A DNA stretch of 64,000 nt from Ailanthus altissimus (GCA_946807835.1 OX327696.1:4786501-4850500); one strand, 5' to 3'; shown: positions 10,752 to 23,205, numbered from the stretch's first letter. Notes: generated by a model from the letters alone, not told the origin. Translations and numbers: made by a program.

Positions 10752-12957
10752 TGTTGGAGCTGGTGCTCACGTGCCATTCCAATATTGTATGAATATTAAT
10801 TGTTAATATTTATACAATAAACATTTCGAATAAAGATTGTTAATATCATATTAATATGGTAAAATGCTTGTAACATTAGAGACATTGTTTGATCTGAAAG
10901 AGTTCAGATCTGATCTAAAGGAGTTTAGATCAGAACTAAAAGTTAGCAAAGCTGAGAGTTATAAATGCTAAAAGTTAGCACTGTTAAGAGTTAGCAGGTT
11001 ATAAGAGTCAGCGAGGTCTAAAGAGTTAGAACTTTGTCTATAATGGGACAAAGACCTGAGAGTATACTTGTAATGATATAGTTGCAAAGAGTTGCAATAG
11101 GTGCTAAGAAATATCATTATGTAAGTATGTCTCAAATATAATGTTCCTGATCTATGATCATCAATGCGGGTCTATCGGTGAATTCACAATATATAGATTA
11201 GTGTATGTCTATATCTGACTGGTTCAGATGGTTGTTCTTAGCTGACCATGAGCTTAGAGCTTGTATAGACATGCGGGTATCCAGTCAGGACTGGATACTG
11301 AACAGACTTATGAGGACCCCAATAGATATCCTATGAAACCGTCAAAGGAAGGTCCTCTCGAGTTGAGTAGTAATCGTGGTCCTTTGACCTGAGCGCCACG
11401 GTGGTCTTGTGAGTGATCCATCATGCTTTGGTTCCACATATGTCAGAGACCTTTCATGGTCTGACCGCTATGTGTCGCTGGGTATGGTCCGATGCTCATG
11501 GAGTCCGGTGTGCGTAGATACGGGATCCATCAGCTTACGTAGGTAAGTTGTATATCCGATGCTCCGAGATTGTATTTCATAAAGTCTTGTGGCCACAAGC
11601 ATAAACCCGGGAAAAGAGTTTCCCACAGGGTTAAACAATATAGCAAAAATGTTTGCGTATATTGTTTATCGAGATACGAATCTGGAGATAAGATTATTGG
11701 ATGAGCAAATTGGGGTTTGATGGTGCTGATCTATATCCCCGCACATCCAGGGTATAAATGATGGAAGGATTATACGTAAACGTTATAACCTCAACTTGTA
11801 TGGTCTGACACGCTGATTTGTAATGTTCGTAACGTGTGCGTGGGGCATCGATTACGGATTAATGGAATAGTTCCATTTGACAAATCGGGTGTAGACTTAG
11901 AGAGTCCCAATATGAAATGTACTCTTTGAGCACTTGGGCAGTGTACCGTATTGAATTGTTCAATACAGTATAATTCAGCAATTACTAAGGTTACGTTAAC
12001 TAAAGTATATGGTTAAATGGTGGGACCCACTTTAGGTTAACTTGGTAACCGAGTAAGGATATAATAGTAATTTCACTTTATGATTATTTAATTGTTAAAT
12101 AATTAAAATAAATATTTATTTGTTTAATTGTTAAATAAATGATTTAACTTAACTAAGGTTAAAAGTTAACCATAAGGTTAAGTTAGTTAACTTTACTTAA
12201 TGGTTAAGTAAAGGTTAACCTAACCATGGTTAAGTTAGTTAACTATGGTTAAATTAATTAAATATTTATTAACTTAAAGGTTAAGTTAAAGTAATCTAAC
12301 TATGGTTAAATGTTAACTAAGGTTAGGTTAAGCTAAATGAAATGCAAATGAAATTCAAATTAGTTTGGAATTTATGCATTAATATATAAAGTGAAATGAA
12401 ATTGAAAATAAAAGGATTTTTGAAATTGTTTTTAGTTTATAGGTTTTGCATTTTTGAGAGCCATTACAATTTGAGAAATTGGAATTCTTTGTTTTGTGTT
12501 TTAAGTAATAGAACAACAAAACAAATTGAATTAATGGTTACTAAATGTAATAACTAAAAACAAGATTTGTTTTATTTATTCAAGAGTTGAATAAAAGGAA
12601 AAACAAAATTGATTAAGTTAAAGAGTTTAACTTTAAATCATGTTTAAGAGTTAAACACATATGCTGGATTAAGATGCTGCCATTCTAGACAATCAAACCC
12701 ACCCTTGTTGATTGTTAGAATTGATCAAAGATTCATTTCATGGTGGACTTCAAAGAAAATTAATCCAAAGGCTTCATTGGTGATATTTCTCAATTTCGAA
12801 TTTCAATTTAATCAAATGTTATTTTCTGTGTTCATTATATTTAATCTTCCGCTGTGCACATGTATGTATGAGATATGTATATTGTTTGTATGATGAACAC
12901 AACCCACATGCAAGCACCACAAGTTTTATTGTACCACAACCCATAGATGACCCAACA
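10752..12957 (+). mobile_element. Solo LTR, family A copy 1
   Basis: The 2206-bp segment begins TGTTGG and ends CCAACA and is flanked by the perfect 5-bp duplication ATATA (10747-10751 and 12958-12962), as expected of an LTR left after recombination between the two LTRs of a retrotransposon. No internal domain, primer site or second LTR adjoins it. The 3' part (CTTCCGCTGTGCAC near 12846) resembles the end of plant Ty1-copia LTRs, which gives the assigned strand. A near-identical inverted copy lies at 26125-28324, and a diverged copy at 53582-55634. The 62-codon open frame at 12705 recurs in copy 2 only because the LTRs are similar. Confidence 0.88.
12010..12335. promoter_or_regulatory. Cluster of GGTTAA (GT-1-like) motifs in the LTR
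   Basis: Eleven GGTTAA hexamers on the plus strand, plus TTAACC inversions, lie within about 325 bp, many in palindromic settings such as GGTTAACC. GGTTAA is the core of the GT-1 box bound by trihelix factors. The cluster is also present, inverted, in the second LTR copy (about 26750-27065). A regulatory role is inference. Confidence 0.4.
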
Positions 12958-14702
12958 ATATAGTGGTAGCAGCATTATTGGAAACAAAAATTTAAAAACC
13001 TTAAAGAAATTTAAAATTGTCATCAGAAAAATATATGACTGTTTATTCCCTCATAACACTCTATTTCTTTAAAAACACTCTATTAGAGAGAAAAAAAATC
13101 CCTAAATCTCTCTTCAAAGCGCCACTTTCATGTACGAACTCCCTCCATTAGAGATGGGGCTTCTCTTTGGTAGCCTTTTTATGTTTTATTTTGCTTTTTT
13201 AGTTTTAGATCTTCCTTTTTTCAATTTTTTTTTTTTTAGTTTTTCATGTCTTTCTCCCTCTCTCCATTGGCTGACCAACATTGTTTCTAATAGTCTCCTC
13301 AGCCGCCATTGGGCCTCCAGGCTTCGCCATGCCCCATTGGCCCATGTCGAGTGATTTCTAACTTTAAGCTAACTTTTCCCGATTTCTGTTAACGTTCTCT
13401 GACTGTCGCAAGTTTTTAGCCATTGCCTCTACCAAGTTTTCCCTCTTTACTCTGATCTGACTGAAAACGCTCAGCCTATTGTCGAGGTTGAGGCTAACCA
13501 CTATCCCTTGACAATTGTTTTAGTTTTGGCCGAATGTTGGTCGTATCCTACCGAATAATCATCGAATTCTGTCGTCTTTATCCTCAGTCAGCAAATTTAA
13601 AGAGCCTACAGCTACAAGTGATTACCTTTAGGCATAGGTTTTGCTACTCGAGCATTAATTTCTAGCTTACAAAATCATCTGAACCCAACGCCATAACTCA
13701 AGCTCAAACTGCCATATCTTTTGTTGTTGTGTTGTATTATTAAATTAGTTTAGTGTAGTTTAATAGGTACGCTTGTATTGGATGTAGGGATAGTTTTTGT
13801 CCCTCTTATGTGACAATAGGCTTTCTCCTCCAATGTAAGGGTAGGTTTTCCCTTGTACTAGGGGATAGTAGTAATAATCTCTCATTGTCATAGTTCTTCA
13901 CTATGAGGTTTGCATGTATCTCTCTATAGGAGAGTAGTAGGTTTGGACGAGCCATAATAAACCTATCCTATCTATGGGTAGCGTCTTGGTAATGTTCCGA
14001 TTTTATATCAAGAGTCTTACAATAAAATATTTCTAATTTAGTCAATGATATTACCTTTAATGATGTTTAAAAAAAAACTCCATTTTCTTTTATGTGTTGA
14101 AATAAATGTGTATTTTTTTATAAGGAGAGGAGAGATACTTCTTATTTGTTTATATTTTGAATATTATAACAATGTACTATATTTATGATTAAACTTTTAT
14201 TGGAACATATAATAATGATATTCGTTCGGACGTAGCCCACAAATTTAGATAAAAAAGGATCAAATTTACTTATTAAAAATTAGATAAATCTATCTCTACT
14301 CATACACATAAAACTATTATTTTTTTAAAGCACTTTTTTGTTGCAAAGCCTAATAACAAATCCAAATAATTTTTCCCATGTAATTTTATAAGAATGCCAA
14401 CACGTATGCTCCCCTAATAAAAGAAAAAAGATGTGCTCCATGTTGGATTAAAAATTTGATAAATTTGAAAACCATGAAAGTGAATAACTAATATTACTAA
14501 CTCACCCGTATTAAATAGGTAAAATTAGAAAATAATTGAAAGAGATAACCCGAAATCATAATATCTTAATTTATATGAAAGAATAATTTATATCAAAATT
14601 TATATGAAAGAATAATTTATATTAAAATTTATATTCATAATATTATTCAAAAAAATATTCTCTCTTAAAATTCTTTCTTAAATATATTTATATATATATA
14701 TG
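12958..14702. other. Degenerate repeat-like spacer
   Basis: 13030-13360 is CT-rich and 13360-14040 has near-normal composition with no long open frame. The end near 14020-14040 (ACAATAAAATATTT) resembles the tail of a non-LTR element, but I found no target duplication. The remainder is AT-rich. Confidence 0.35.
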
Positions 14703-14875
14703 AGTAATGTTAAGCATTCCAAAATTTTAACCCAAAATTTATCTCAAAAGTGATGTGTCAAATAAACATTAAGTGCAGTAAATGATTTTGGAATTTATAT
14801 TATTTTACCACCCAATATTTGTTTGACACATCATTTTTAGAATACAATTTAAGATAAAATTTTGGGATATAATGT
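14703..14875. mobile_element. Tourist-like MITE (copy 2)
   Basis: The ends AGTAATGTTAAGCATTCC and GGGATATAATGTGT are inverted. The inner pair GATGTGTCAAATAAACATT and AATATTTGTTTGACACATC forms the long stem. Length and layout match the copy at 8553-8712, so the two define one MITE family here. Confidence 0.65.
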
Positions 14876-14889
14876 GTGTGCGTGTGAAG

Positions 14890-15434
14890 ATTGGTGATTA
14901 AAAATCATGTGTAGTATAGTTTTAAGTCGTAACTAATGAGGAGAAGACATGTAATGAAAGTGCAAAGTCGCACGAAGCGCTGGAACACAAGTCGAGGCAA
15001 TACCTATAGGTTAAGGTGTGAAAATTTAAGGCTGCGGCACCACCATCTGGAAACATTGGCACTGTGGCATTGCCAAACAAGGCCACAATACCAATGATAG
15101 ATACCTTTGAAATCTTTTGTGTTTTAACACTCGAATTGCTCTCCAAATACAACTCAAAGTAGGGTTTTTTTTGGACATTTTAAGAGCAGTATACAAAGCG
15201 TTGTTTTTCCTTAAGAAACAATATCAGAAAGATAGTGTATTCCTTGTAAATTCCTAAAGAGATTTTTATGATCATTGATTAATAAAAGAAACAAGGATCT
15301 TGATTCACCGTGGACGTAGACAGTTGTTGAATCACGTAAATTTTTATATCGTGTTTGATTCTTGATTTTTATTTCTCCTTTTGATCTTTTTAAATTTCAC
15401 ATTCTTAATTATTTGTGTGTAAAAAATCCTAACA
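14890..15434 (+). mobile_element. Ty1-copia 3' region/LTR remnant
   Basis: The segment contains the words CCGTGGACGTAGAC (about 15308) and GGCTGCGGCACCACC (about 15031), typical of plant copia LTRs and also present in related form in the copia LTR at 16799-17573. It ends CCTAACA at 15434. No matching left end or second LTR was found. Confidence 0.4.
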
Positions 15435-16798
15435 ATATATATATATATAATAAAGCTAGCCCATATCGTATTTATTTTGGGACTATATTTTAATTTTCTT
15501 TTCTATTTTAAAATTCAAAAAAACAAAATGCTTGCAAGTGGTTATATAAAAATACTCTTATAGCATAAAAAATATATATTTTAACTTGTGTATAAAAACT
15601 CAATAATGTTGTGAAATAAATTAAATCCCCACCACTTAAGTTGCATGTATTTAGCCATCTAACATGCAAGTGGCATTCCAAGGCAAATGAAGTGAGGCTG
15701 TATAAACTATAAAAAAGCCAAATCAATAAACTTAAGTGTATTTTATTTTCTAATCCCTCTTTGGTTTTTTATATGCTTGGCTTCATTTGTTTCTTTTATT
15801 ACTTTATTCATTTTTTTATTCTAGTCTTCAGTTATATTAGAATACGAGAGGAAGTATCTTATTTATCTTTAAATTTTCACATTTAATAAAATTATTCTTA
15901 TAAGTATGTTTTGTGACTAACATTAAATTGGATCCTCTACATTAAAAAATAAGGGTTAGTTTTTTTTATTTTATATTTTATTGTCCATATTTTCTTATTT
16001 GTATTTGAAGACAAAGAAAAAGAAATATACAATAGTTTAGGATTCCAGAATTTGTAATAATTGAATAATTATTTAGAAAAAAAATTGAAGAATATATCAA
16101 GATGTCCACCTTCACAAGCTCGACTTCAACACTTTGAATATCTCATCAAGAATTATTTATCTTAGATTCTAAAATTCACTTAGATGCTAAAAGATTCGTG
16201 ACACAATCAAGATTGAAAATAACACATCTTTGTAGAATCACGCTCAAATTATATTTTTCCTTTGTTACTGCTTTTACCAAGCACTGAAAATAGAATACTT
16301 CACAATCAATGGAAATTAATGTAGAACATCGAATGTCACATATTCACACCCAAAATGGGTTGGTAATAATTCATTAAAAGACTTCAATTGATTACAAGAA
16401 CTTTACTACTACATACTCAATTACCTACTCTAGCATGAGGTTATGTAAGCTTGCATGTTACAATATTAATACGCCTAAGACCAACTGCTTATCATGAATA
16501 TTCTCCATTGTAACTAGTGCTTGGTTATTAACCTGATATATCCCATCTATGTACTTTTGGTTGCACTGCATTAGTTTCAATTGCACTTACTAAATGTACC
16601 AAGATAGGATCTCAACATCATTTGAGAATTTTTATTAGTTTTGACTCATCATTTATTATTAGATATCTAGAAATCTTAATGTGTGATCTATTTATTGCAC
16701 ATTTTGCAGATTGTCATTTTAATGAGGTGAACTTTCATCTGTTGAAAATACGAAAACTCCTTCAGAAAATATGTAAGGATTATTCTAAGAAGTGACCC
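15435..16798. other. AT-rich spacer
   Basis: No coding frame or clear repeat. The five bases GACCC at 16794-16798 would be the left target duplication of the adjacent copia element, but its partner is lost with that element's right end. Confidence 0.45.
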
Positions 16799-17573
16799 TG
16801 ACGAGGGAGGAATCGCCCTTCTCCATTTTTGAGATTAGATTGAAGCAAAGAACCCAAAGTTCAACCTAGAATCCTAACCTCTATGTGCAGTGGAATAACC
16901 TGTTTATCAAGCAAAATAGAAAGAATTCAAAGCAGAATATAAAAGAGTACAACACAATCTTACATGGTTCGATTAATTACCTACGTCCACGGTAGATCCA
17001 AGGATCCTAACCACTCTTATTAACTCCCTAGAGATTTTACAAAGAAAACCCAATTAAAGAACCCTCAAAAAGACCTAATGCTTAGTGAACCATTTCTCTA
17101 CCACGAGCAACAAATACCCAAATGAAGGTTCTTCCATAGCGCACACAAGCATTTAGTGTCTACCCAGTTCTTCCCTCCTCTTAGAGTCTCTCTTTAATGC
17201 TTGATCTTAACTAAAAGGTTTACAAGTATTTATATAGGGTTCATTTCGTGCATACTAACCCTATTCCTTATTAGATTAAGAGTATACTTATTTTGGAAGT
17301 CCAAAACTTCCCAAAACTTGAAATCCAAATAAAAAATGGACTTTCTATCGCATCTGACACCACTGCGGCGCTAGGCTTCTATTTTGGACACTACAGCGCT
17401 CAGCCCTGGTAGCCTTTTCCGTGTTTTCTTCTCTTCCTTCACATTTTCGAGTCCCGTTTTGCTTCCCCCTTCGTGTCTTACACGTCCTAGACTTCTCCAT
17501 ACGTGCCCTACACATTCTAGACTCCTTGTGTGGTATTCATCTCAATTCTTATCCAACCAAGATTATTGAATCA
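16799..17573 (-). repeat. 3' LTR of the deleted copia element
   Basis: It begins TGACGAGGGAGG, matching the fragment of the other LTR at 19230, and probably ends GAATCA at 17573, next to a purine-rich tract on the minus strand (TGGAGATTTGG). It carries the copia LTR word CTACGTCCACGG at 16981-16992. The right boundary is inferred. Confidence 0.6.
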
Positions 17574-17675
17574 CCAAATCTCCAATAAACTATTCATTGA
17601 TTAAAAATCTTCCAAATAATAAGGTTTCTGGATCCGATCCATAGAAATACTCTATCACCTAGAATTGAGTCTAGT

Positions 17676-17775
17676 CCTATTCAAGGTGCACGAATGCCTT
17701 TGGAGACCAAAGTCACTAGCCCGGGCTCGGGCTAGTGACTTTGGTCTCCAAAGGCATTCGTGCACCTTGAATAGG
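17676..17775. repeat. Perfect 48-bp palindrome with 4-nt loop
   Basis: Arms 17676-17723 and 17728-17775 are exact reverse complements around the loop GGCT. It lies in the scrambled 3' region of the deleted copia element and appears to have arisen by inverted duplication of a segment that also occurs once more at 17890-17935. Confidence 0.92.
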
Positions 17776-17983
17776 GTATGGATACGTTGCACTCCTTTTT
17801 GACTCTCATCACCTCGGTGAGCACACAAATACTCTATCACCTAGAATTAAGTCCAGTTAAGTCTCCACCAAGACTTAACTTTTCCCGAACTAGTGACTTT
17901 GGTCTCCAAAGGCATTTATGCACCTTGAATAGGGTATGGATACGTTGCACTCCTTTCTGACTCTCATCACCTCGGTGAGCACG
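17731..17983. repeat. About 93-bp direct duplication
   Basis: 17731-17822 and 17890-17983 share almost the same sequence, from CTAGTGACTTTGG to CACCTCGGTGAGCAC, with a few differences. The words between (ACTCTATCACCTAGAATT) also recur, at about 17649 and 17829. Small open frames across this block on both strands are by-products of the repeat. Confidence 0.8.
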
Positions 17984-18100
17984 ATTTGGATGTCACCTAG
18001 TAGTTTGCATTACCTCAACACCCTACGTTGGGCCACTCATGGCCATCCCAGTAGGCACATAGAGCCCTCCATCGTGCTTCTCACATTCAAACCTTATAGG

Positions 18101-18415
18101 TCATTTCTCTACTCTCAATTTTTCTTTTTTTGCTTTAACCAAATACCCCTCCTCATCGAGCTTGTCTAGGGATATCAAGTTTCTCCTCAGTTTATGAACA
18201 TGTCTTACACCATATAAGTCCTTAGTTTCTCCATCTTGCATCCTCGGCCTTATGTCACTAACTTCTATGATCTCACAAGTCATGTCATTTTTCATTAGAG
18301 CTTTACCTCTCTTGGCTTTGTAATTGGTAAACATCGATCTGTCTGGACACATATGGACGTTGAACCTTGAATCTAGTATCCATTTGCCAATGTACTTTTC
18401 CCTTGAGGCTACCAA
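18101..18415 (-). pseudogene. copia protease/GAG-pre-integrase fragment
   Basis: A frame of 104 codons carries WILDSRFNVHMCPDR, the altered protease-side motif in which the usual aspartate-serine-glycine has lost its glycine, and VRHVHKLRRNLISLDKLD, the typical start of the pre-integrase region. The frame stops before any integrase zinc-binding or catalytic motif. A relic of the copia polyprotein. Confidence 0.8.
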
Positions 18416-18502
18416 TGTATTTACAACTTCAGTATCTTCCCTTGTACCAATTGTAGCCCACCCTCATTGGCCTTTTAATTTCAGACAATCCTTCATAAAG
18501 TG

Positions 18503-18964
18503 CTATTCCTTATTACAAAAGAAACACTTTTTGAATCTCCACTTTAATTGGTTGCTCTTCTTTCCTTGTGCAAGCAATGCTGCTCCACTCTCGAACTCGG
18601 ATCTCTTTGTCAATTCTTTTGAGTTTAATAATGTCTTGACATCATTCATCGTTAAAGACTCATTACCATACAACAGCGTATCCACAAAACTCTCATAGCT
18701 CTTTGGCAACGAACTTAACAGAATTATGGCATTGTCTTCATCCTCAGTCTTGATGCCCAGTTGCTCAAGACTTATGATGATCTTGTTGAACTCGTCAATG
18801 TGAGCTCGTAATGAAGATCCCTCGTGCATTGTTAGCTGATACAGTTTCTTCTTCATAAGAAGTCTATTTGCAAGAGACTTATTCATGTATAATGCCTCGA
18901 GTCTCTTCAATAGTCCCAAATCGATTTCTTCATCACTAACTTTATTTAATACGTCGTCGCTCAA
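18503..18964 (-). pseudogene. copia gag (UBN2-type) fragment
   Basis: A 153-codon frame with the conserved gag words LEALYMNKSLANRLLMKK, LRAHIDEFNKIIISL and LLSSLPKSYESFVDTLLYG, and half of a CCHC knuckle (CFFCNKE), after which a stop breaks the frame. Gag would form the virus-like particle. The N-terminal part continues to about 19200 in other frames with stops. Confidence 0.85.
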
Positions 18965-19210
18965 CGTTAAGATTATAGTGCTGTGAGCTTTTTTCTGAAT
19001 CGTGTTCTAATCTTTCTACCCAGACTTTGAGGTTGTTGTCTTTTTGCTAGTTGAGGAGCTAACTTCCTTCAAGGCTAAGTCTAGCCATCATTCACTAGTA
19101 GAGCCCTAACCTTCTTCCTCCAAAGATTGAAGTCATTCATCTTATTGAACGTCTTTATTTCTTGCTTAATTGCAGCAATTGTTTAAATACCCTAGGTGTG
19201 TATTATCAAA

Positions 19211-19226
19211 CCTGGCTCTGTTGCCA
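19211..19226 (-). other. Primer-binding site of the deleted copia element
   Basis: On the minus strand this reads TGGCAACAGAGCCAGG, three bases from the LTR end. It resembles the initiator tRNA-Met complement TGGTATCAGAGCC with a few changes. Confidence 0.6.
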
Positions 19227-19278
19227 ATTTGTTGAGGGAGGAATCGTCATTCTCCCTTCTTGAGATTAGGTTGAAGCG

Positions 19279-19775
19279 AAGATCTTACGAAATACACATC
19301 AAATCCTCAATTATACATATTTTCAGAAATCAAAACTTAAAGGAATTAACTTAATTAATACCAATAAATTGAGAAATAGGTGTGATATACCTCTTAAAAT
19401 TCAAAATTCCAATTTCTTCTTCTTTTTCTTCTTCTTCTCTTTCTCTCATCTCTATTTCTCTCTTCTCTCTCTCTAAAGGGATAGGTCGACCCAAAAATGA
19501 GCAAATTAGGGTTTCAAAAGTGTATTTTTATACTAAGAGGCAAATTTTTGGTATTTACGAATTTGTCCCTAAAACTTTCAAAGTATTACAATTTAGTCTC
19601 TAAAATAAATCTAAAGTCTTACAAATAAACCCAATACTAATAGTATGTCCTTAACTTATAAAAACACTACTAATAACAATATAAAAATCAAGGATCACCC
19701 ACATACAAATAAAATATTTATATTTATATATATATAAATACATATTCTTACCGGTTGTAGATACTGGTTATTACA
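19279..19775 (-). repeat. Truncated 3' LTR of the gypsy element
   Basis: About 497 bp closely match 28660-29161 of the 5' LTR, both ending TGGTTATTACA. The match starts abruptly at AAGATCTTACG, where copia LTR sequence is joined. Confidence 0.85.
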
Positions 19776-19791
19776 ATTCTCCATTCCTTAT
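19776..19791 (-). other. Polypurine tract of the gypsy element
   Basis: On the minus strand AAGGAATGGAGAAT lies directly before the 3' LTR start TGTAATAACC. This is the expected position and composition of the plus-strand primer. Confidence 0.65.
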
Positions 19792-19818
19792 AAGAATTTC
19801 GTCCTCCAAATTTATAAC

Positions 19819-20951
19819 TTAAGCAAATAGATGAGGATATTTAGATTTCATTTCCTCTTCTCGTTCCCAGGTTGCCTCTTCAACTGTATGGTTTCTTCAT
19901 AAAACCTTTACCAAATCAATCCTTTTAGTGCGAAGAATTTGCTCTTTATTGTCCAAAATCCTAATGGGCACTTCTTCATAGGTGAGATCATCTCTAAGTT
20001 GAAGTGGCTCATAGCTTAACACATGTGAGGAGTTTGAAACATATTTTTGCAACATAGACACATGGAACACATTATGAACTCATGATAATGATGGAGGAAT
20101 GGCAAGTCTATAAGCCACATCACCTATCTTTTCAAGGATTTCAAATGGACCAATGAATCTTGGACTCAACTTTTCTTTCTTGCCAAACCTCATGATTCCT
20201 TTCATTAGAGCAACCTTAAGAAACACTTTTTTACCCACCTTAAATTCTAGGTCTTTTCTTCTATTGTCTGCATAGCTTTTCTGTCTACTCTGAGCCACTT
20301 TCATTCTTTTTCTTATCTTCTCTATAACCTCACAAGTTTGCTGGACAATCTCTGGCCCTAAAATTTTTCTTTCTCCAACTTCATCCCAATGCACAGGAGA
20401 TCTACATTTTCTTCCATATAAAGTTTCATATGGGCCATACCAATAGTTGATTGATAACTATTGTTGTATACAAACTCCATTAATGCAAGGTGTTTGTCCC
20501 AACTACCTTTAAAGTCTAACACACATGCCCTTAACATATCTTCTAGAATTTGAATGGTCCTTTCAGATTGACCATCAGTCTGTGGGTAGAATGCAATACT
20601 GAAGTTCAACTTCGTGCCCATGGCATTATGTTGGCTCTTCCAAAATATTGAAGTAAATCGAGGATCTTTATCAGATACAATTGACACAGGCACTCCATAA
20701 AGCCTCATAATTTCATCAACATATAATTGGGTATACCTATCCATGGAATAAGTGGTACATATTGGAATAAAATGTGCTGATTTTGTTAACCTATCAATAA
20801 TCACCCATATGACATTGTAACCCTTTTGTGTACTTGGCAACCCAACTATAAAATCTATGGCTATATGCTCCCATTTCCATTCTGGTACCAATAAAGGTTT
20901 CAATAACCCAGATGGTCTCTGATGTTCTGCCTTAACTTGCTGACATGTCAA
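19819..20951 (-). pseudogene. gypsy integrase core and chromodomain-like tail
   Basis: Two overlapping frames (20951-20358 and 20394-20080), then further broken frames to the stop at 19819-19821. The DDE triad of integrase is visible: HIAIDFIVGLP, IVSDKDPRFTS and DGQSERTIQILEDML. Further on come FKVGKKVFLKV and SPRFIGPFEILEKIGDVAYRL, the GPY/F module, and a tail with VEEATWE of chromodomain type, which in this family tethers integration to chromatin. Frameshifts at about 20380 and near 20080 make it a relic. Confidence 0.88.
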
Positions 20952-23205
20952 ACATTGCTATAAATTTTGTAATCTCTCTTTTCATATTAACCCACCAATA
21001 AACAGCTCGTAGGTCTCGATACATCTTGGTACCTCCCGGATGGACAGTATATGGTGAACTATGAGCTTCAGCCAAGATCTCATTTTTCAACTCATCATTA
21101 TTAGGCACACAAAGTCTACCTTCAAAATATAGAGCTCTATCATCAAAAATAGCAAAGTTAGGCCTTTTACCCAATGAAATTTCTTCCATAATTTTCTTCA
21201 GATGCACATCATTACCTTGTGCTTCCTTAATTCTCTTAATTAGGGTAGGCTGGATGGACATACTTGCAACATAAGCCCTATCATTAGATCTTACCACTTC
21301 AATGCCAAACTTTTCTAAATCTAACAAAATTTGCTTTTGAGTAGTCAAAAGTGCTGTTATATGTCCTAAAGATTTTCTACTCAAAGCATCTACTACAACA
21401 TTAGCTTTTTTTGGATGGTAGTTAATCACACAGTCATAATCCTTGACTAGTTTCAACCATCGACATTGCCTCATATTTAACTCCTTTTGAGTAAAGAAGT
21501 ATTTAAGGCTTTTGTGATATGTGTAAATTTCACACATTTCTCCATAAAGATAATGCTTCCAAATTTTAAGAGCAAAAACTACTGCAGCCAACTCCAAATC
21601 ATGAGTAGGGTAGTTCTGCTCATAACTCTTTAGTTGTCGTGAGGCATATGCCACTACCTTTTCATCCTGCATTAATACACACCCAAGCCCTTTCTTGGAA
21701 GCATTACTATAAATCACAAATCCAGCAGAAGTAGAAAGGATGGTTAGTATGGGAGCAGATACTAACCGATGCTTAAGTTCTTGAAAACTTTTCTCACATT
21801 CTTCTGACCACTGAAACTTAACATTCTTTCTTGTCAATTGAGTTAAAGGTAAAGCTATCTTAGAGAATCCTTCAACAAACTATCTATAATATCCTGCCAG
21901 CCCAAAGAAACTCCAAACTTCCCCCATATTAGTTGGTCTGGACCAATTCACCACTGCTTCAATTTTGATTGGATCCACTGAAATTCTCTTTGAGGAAACA
22001 ACATGTCCTAAAAATACCATTCGATCTAGCCAGAATTCACATTTCTTGAATTTTGCATAAAGCTACTTCCCTCTTAACACTTGTAGGACTTTTCTTAAGT
22101 GTTCTTCATGTTCTCCCTTACTATTAGAATACACTAGGATGTCATCAATGAACATAATAACAAATCTATCCAAATAATCCTTGAATACTCTATTCATTAG
22201 ATCCATAAAGGCAGCATGTGCATTTGTCAACCCAAACAGCATAACAATAAACTCTTAATGCCCATATCTGGTACGAAATGCAGTCTTTGAAATGTCTTCT
22301 TTCTTGATCTTCAATTGATGATAGCCAGAACGAAGATCAATTTTTAAGAATACACAAGCTCCTTGCAACTGATCGAATAAATCATCGATTCTTGGAAGTG
22401 GATATTTATTCTTCACAGTCACACGGTTCAACTCTCGATAGTCAATACATAATCTCATTGAACCATCATTCTTCTTAACAAAAAGAACTAGAGCACCCCA
22501 AGGTGAAACACTCAGGCGAATAAACCCATTCTCAAGTAATTCATGTAGCTGTTCCTTCAACTCTTTAAGCTCTACTGGTGCCATACGATAAGGTATTTTA
22601 GATATAGGACTGGTTCCTGGCAGAAGTTCTATAGTGAATTCAATCTCTCGGTCTGGTGGAACTCTAGGTAAATTTTCAGGGAATACATCTATAAACTCAT
22701 TCACCCTTGGAACATCTTGTATTTTTATTTCTTCTTTCTTTATATCCACTACAGTCGCTAAGAAACACTGACAGCCCTTCTTAAGACTTTTCCAAGCTTG
22801 TAAAGCAGATATTACTTTTGGCAAAGAGCATAACTTAGAGCTAATAAAACTAAACTCATGCTCCCCGGGTGGTTGAAAAACAACTTCTTTCTCAAAGCAC
22901 TTAATATTAGCATGGTACATAGATAACCAATCCATGCCAAATATAACATCAAAATCATACATATTCAAGATAATCAAATCTGCTTGTAGCACCTTATCTC
23001 GTATTTCAATTTTACATGATTTTACCACATTTGTAGCACACATCAAATCTCCTGAAGGAGTTGCAACACATAAATCTACACCCAAAGGTTCTGGCACAAC
23101 ACCCATATTACTAACAAATGCATAGGACACAAATGAATGGGTGAAACCCGAATCAAAAAGAGCTAAACCATGCTGGCCGGATATGGAAATTATACCTGTC
23201 ACCAC
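20932..23205 (-). pseudogene. gypsy protease, reverse transcriptase and RNase H
   Basis: Frame 23205-22255 holds the aspartic protease region ([13 protein letters not shown], with the residue after DSG changed from the usual A) and the RT fingers ([28 protein letters not shown]). A stop follows at about 22256. The RT active site FIDDILVYS is still readable near 22130-22155. Frame 21837-20932 holds the RNase H region ([17 protein letters not shown], in which the usual D of YSDAS is N) and the start of the integrase zinc finger ([12 protein letters not shown]). The loss of the RNase H aspartate and the internal stops show it is inactive. Confidence 0.9.

Larger units (their letters stand above)
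16799..19278 (-). mobile_element. Internally deleted Ty1-copia element
   Basis: On the minus strand the order is: 5' LTR fragment (19278-19230, starting on the plus strand as TGTTGAGGGAGG), primer-binding site (19226-19211), gag, protease/pre-integrase region, a short scrambled 3' region, and the 3' LTR (17573-16799). Integrase core, reverse transcriptase and RNase H are absent, so it cannot move by itself. The 5' LTR is cut after 49 bp, where a Ty3-gypsy LTR fragment begins. Confidence 0.75.

Noticed and set aside
12705..12893. 62-codon frame also found at 26184-26372
   Set aside because: The conservation is explained by the two LTR copies being nearly identical DNA; there is no independent coding evidence.
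17655..17960. Open frames across the palindrome region
   Set aside because: Products of direct and inverted duplication inside a deleted copia element.
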